Part shown: positions 62,466-64,000 of the stretch, one piece after another
Layout of the letters: every line of letters starts with the position of its first letter
Position numbering within the stretch: position 1 is the first letter of the stretch
Assembly: GCA_000648925.1 (NCBI GenBank)
Contig: JFHF01000008.1
Span: forward strand, 1 to 64,000
Length of the DNA stretch: 64,000 bases
Direction of reading: 5' to 3'
Origin: Caballeronia jiangsuensis
GTDB taxonomy: Bacteria; Pseudomonadota; Gammaproteobacteria; Burkholderiales; Burkholderiaceae
Notes under the pieces: model-generated
What the model was told of the DNA's origin: nothing
The model's database searches: none
Seen by the model: only the letters and a program-made list of their open reading frames with translations
Program-made: the position numbers and the translations under genes

Positions 62466-64000
62466 ATCGAACCGACGACAACGCAGTAAAAGTACTTGTG
62501 GCACGCAAGATTCTGACAATGAATCCGCGTCAGCCCGTCGCGACGCACGTGGCGATCCGCGACGGCAAGATCCTCTCGGTCGGCACGCGCGACGACATGC
62601 GCCAATGGACCGATGCCGAACCGGACACGAGCTTCAGCGACAAGGTGCTGATGCCCGGTCTCGTAGAAGGCCATTCGCATCTGATGGAAGGCGCGATGTG
62701 GAGCGCGGTCTATGTCGGCTACTACGAGCGGCGCGGACCCGATGGCACGCGCTGGCCCGGCCTGCAATCGCTCGATGCGGTGATCGCGCGATTGCAGGAA
62801 GCCGAGCGTCAACTCGATGATGCCGATGCGCCCTTGCTTGCATGGGGCTTCGATCCGATCTTTTTCGGCAGCGAGCGCCTGACGGTGACGCAGCTCGAAC
62901 GCGTATCGGCGACGCGTCCCATCGCGATCCTGCATGCGAGCGTGCATCTGATGAACGTGAATTCGCCGATGCTCGAACTCGCCGGCATCGATGAAGACAC
63001 CGACGTCGATGGCATCGTGAAAGACGAAAGCGGCCAGCTAACCGGCGAATTGCAGGAGTTCGCGGCGATGTTCCCGGTGTATCGCGTGATCGGCTCAAAG
63101 CTGTCGCTATCGGCGAGCGACAACCCCGACGCCATCCGCGCTTTCGGCAAGGTCGCGCAACTCGCCGGCGTGACGACGGCCACCGACCTGCTCAACGATC
63201 TCTCCGACAAGGGCATGCGCAATCTAGTCGAAGTCACGCGCGACGCGCGCTTTCCGATTCGTCTCGTGCCCGCATTCGGGCCGCAACGCAACCCTGAAGG
63301 CGGACCGGATCGCGTGCTGGAAGCCGTAAAGCTCAACTCGGACAAGCTGCGCTTTGGGCCGGTGAAATTCATCGTCGATGGCTCGATCCAGGGCTTTACC
63401 GCACGCCTGCGCTGGCCGGGTTACGTGAACGGACGGCCCAATGGTTTATGGCTGATTCCGCCGGAGCAGTTCGTCGAAACGTTCCTGCCGTTCCATCTGG
63501 CAGGCTTGCAACTGCACATCCACACGAATGGCGATGAAGCCACCGAGCTCGTGCTGGATGCAATCGAAACGATCCTGAACCGGCATCCGAGATCGGATCA
63601 TCGGCACACGTTGCAGCATTGTCAGATGGCCGACAGAAGGCAGCTCGAACGCGCCGCACGGCTCGGCATGTGCGTTAACTTCTTCTCGAATCACATCTAC
63701 TATTGGGGCGACGCGCACTATACGCAAACGATGGGCGCCGACCGCGCGAACCGCATGGACGCGGCAGGCACGGCGAGCGAACTCGGCATCACGTTCGGTC
63801 TGCATTCGGATGCGCCGATCACGCAGCTCAATCCGCTCTTCACCGCGTGGTGCGCGGTGCAACGTCAGACCGCATCCGGACGCGTGCTTGGCGAAGCGGA
63901 GCGCCTGAGCGTCGCCGATGCGCTGCGCGCGATCACGCTCGGTGCGGCTTTCACGATCGGCATGGACGATGTCATCGGCAGTATAGAGATCGGCAAGTTC
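62462..64000 (+). CDS. YtcJ-type amidohydrolase (3' end beyond window)
   Basis: The frame is open from the ATG at 62462 to the right edge (513 codons). It is a metal-dependent amidohydrolase of the amidohydrolase_3/YtcJ group: GHSHLMEG near residue 70 is the first HxH metal site, HIHTNGD and HTLQHCQ carry later metal-ligand histidines, and LHSDAPITQ the catalytic aspartate. It should hydrolyse an amide or imide bond in a small molecule. The gene overlaps the symporter stop, which suggests it acts on the imported compound. Only the very C-terminus is missing. Confidence 0.88.
   Translation, partial: MNRTDDNAVKVLVARKILTMNPRQPVATHVAIRDGKILSVGTRDDMRQWTDAEPDTSFSDKVLMPGLVEGHSHLMEGAMWSAVYVGYYERRGPDGTRWPGLQSLDAVIARLQEAERQLDDADAPLLAWGFDPIFFGSERLTVTQLERVSATRPIAILHASVHLMNVNSPMLELAGIDEDTDVDGIVKDESGQLTGELQEFAAMFPVYRVIGSKLSLSASDNPDAIRAFGKVAQLAGVTTATDLLNDLSDKGMRNLVEVTRDARFPIRLVPAFGPQRNPEGGPDRVLEAVKLNSDKLRFGPVKFIVDGSIQGFTARLRWPGYVNGRPNGLWLIPPEQFVETFLPFHLAGLQLHIHTNGDEATELVLDAIETILNRHPRSDHRHTLQHCQMADRRQLERAARLGMCVNFFSNHIYYWGDAHYTQTMGADRANRMDAAGTASELGITFGLHSDAPITQLNPLFTAWCAVQRQTASGRVLGEAERLSVADALRAITLGAAFTIGMDDVIGSIEIGKF

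Noticed and set aside
1..64000. CRISPR arrays, tRNA/rRNA genes, transposases and prophage genes
   Set aside because: Looked for regularly spaced repeats, tRNA-like cloverleaf ends and mobile-element proteins; none seen.

Overview
The window is a high-GC chromosomal segment from a beta-proteobacterium, most likely family Burkholderiaceae (Paraburkholderia/Caballeronia-like). This is inferred from strongly G/C-biased third codon positions, the protein styles, the sauRSTU gene set, and a dispersed intergenic repeat whose ACTTTCTTTGC...GCAAAGAAAGT core I associate with that group. No rRNA, tRNA, CRISPR array or insertion-sequence transposase was found.

Layout. 1-2444: start of the sdhC-sdhD operon (leftward), a divergent LysR regulator and an exported beta-carbonic anhydrase. 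2441-8818: a sodium/alanine symporter, a membrane protein with an esterase, a sulfonate/sulfate-ester type dioxygenase preceded by a substrate-binding protein gene broken by one amber codon, and a methyltransferase. 8815-23813: mostly single housekeeping and accessory genes (GGDEF cyclase, GST, Kup, RcnB-like, glycosidase-like lipoprotein, LysE exporter, nitroreductase, SDR, methyltransferase, FAD monooxygenase, TauE/SafE exporter), plus the 3' end of a deleted SDR gene at 17111-17260.

23949-40167 is the most interesting stretch. An IclR gene is followed by a roughly 600-bp nested palindrome, then a leftward porin, and then a 13-kb, 14-gene rightward operon. The operon encodes a three-part Rieske oxygenase system (ferredoxin, oxygenase, FAD reductase), a small recombinase-like HTH protein, two SDRs, a cupin, an alpha/beta hydrolase, a second IclR, a ThDP decarboxylase-type enzyme, an aspartate-dehydrogenase-like protein, an aldehyde dehydrogenase, a two-domain VOC protein and an MFS importer. 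The cluster has the layout of a complete uptake and degradation pathway for an unidentified, probably aromatic or nitrogen-containing substrate. The porin and operon promoters carry related TGTTCC-N6 operators in the same position relative to their -10 boxes.

40220-51656: a nucleoside-hydrolase-like lipoprotein, then a type VI secretion locus (tssC, tssB, divergent tssK, tssL, an OmpA fusion, hcp, clpV, tssE). It lacks tssA, tssF, tssG, tssJ, tssM and vgrG within the window. The OmpA gene has an N-terminal half that looks like a degenerate TssM/IcmF domain. 51676-57145: sauU-sauT-sauS and divergent sauR for sulfoacetate use, with a perfect inverted repeat between them. 57189-64000: amino-acid permease, NTF2-like protein, FAD amine oxidase, and a DUF3311/sodium-solute symporter/amidohydrolase operon that runs off the right end.
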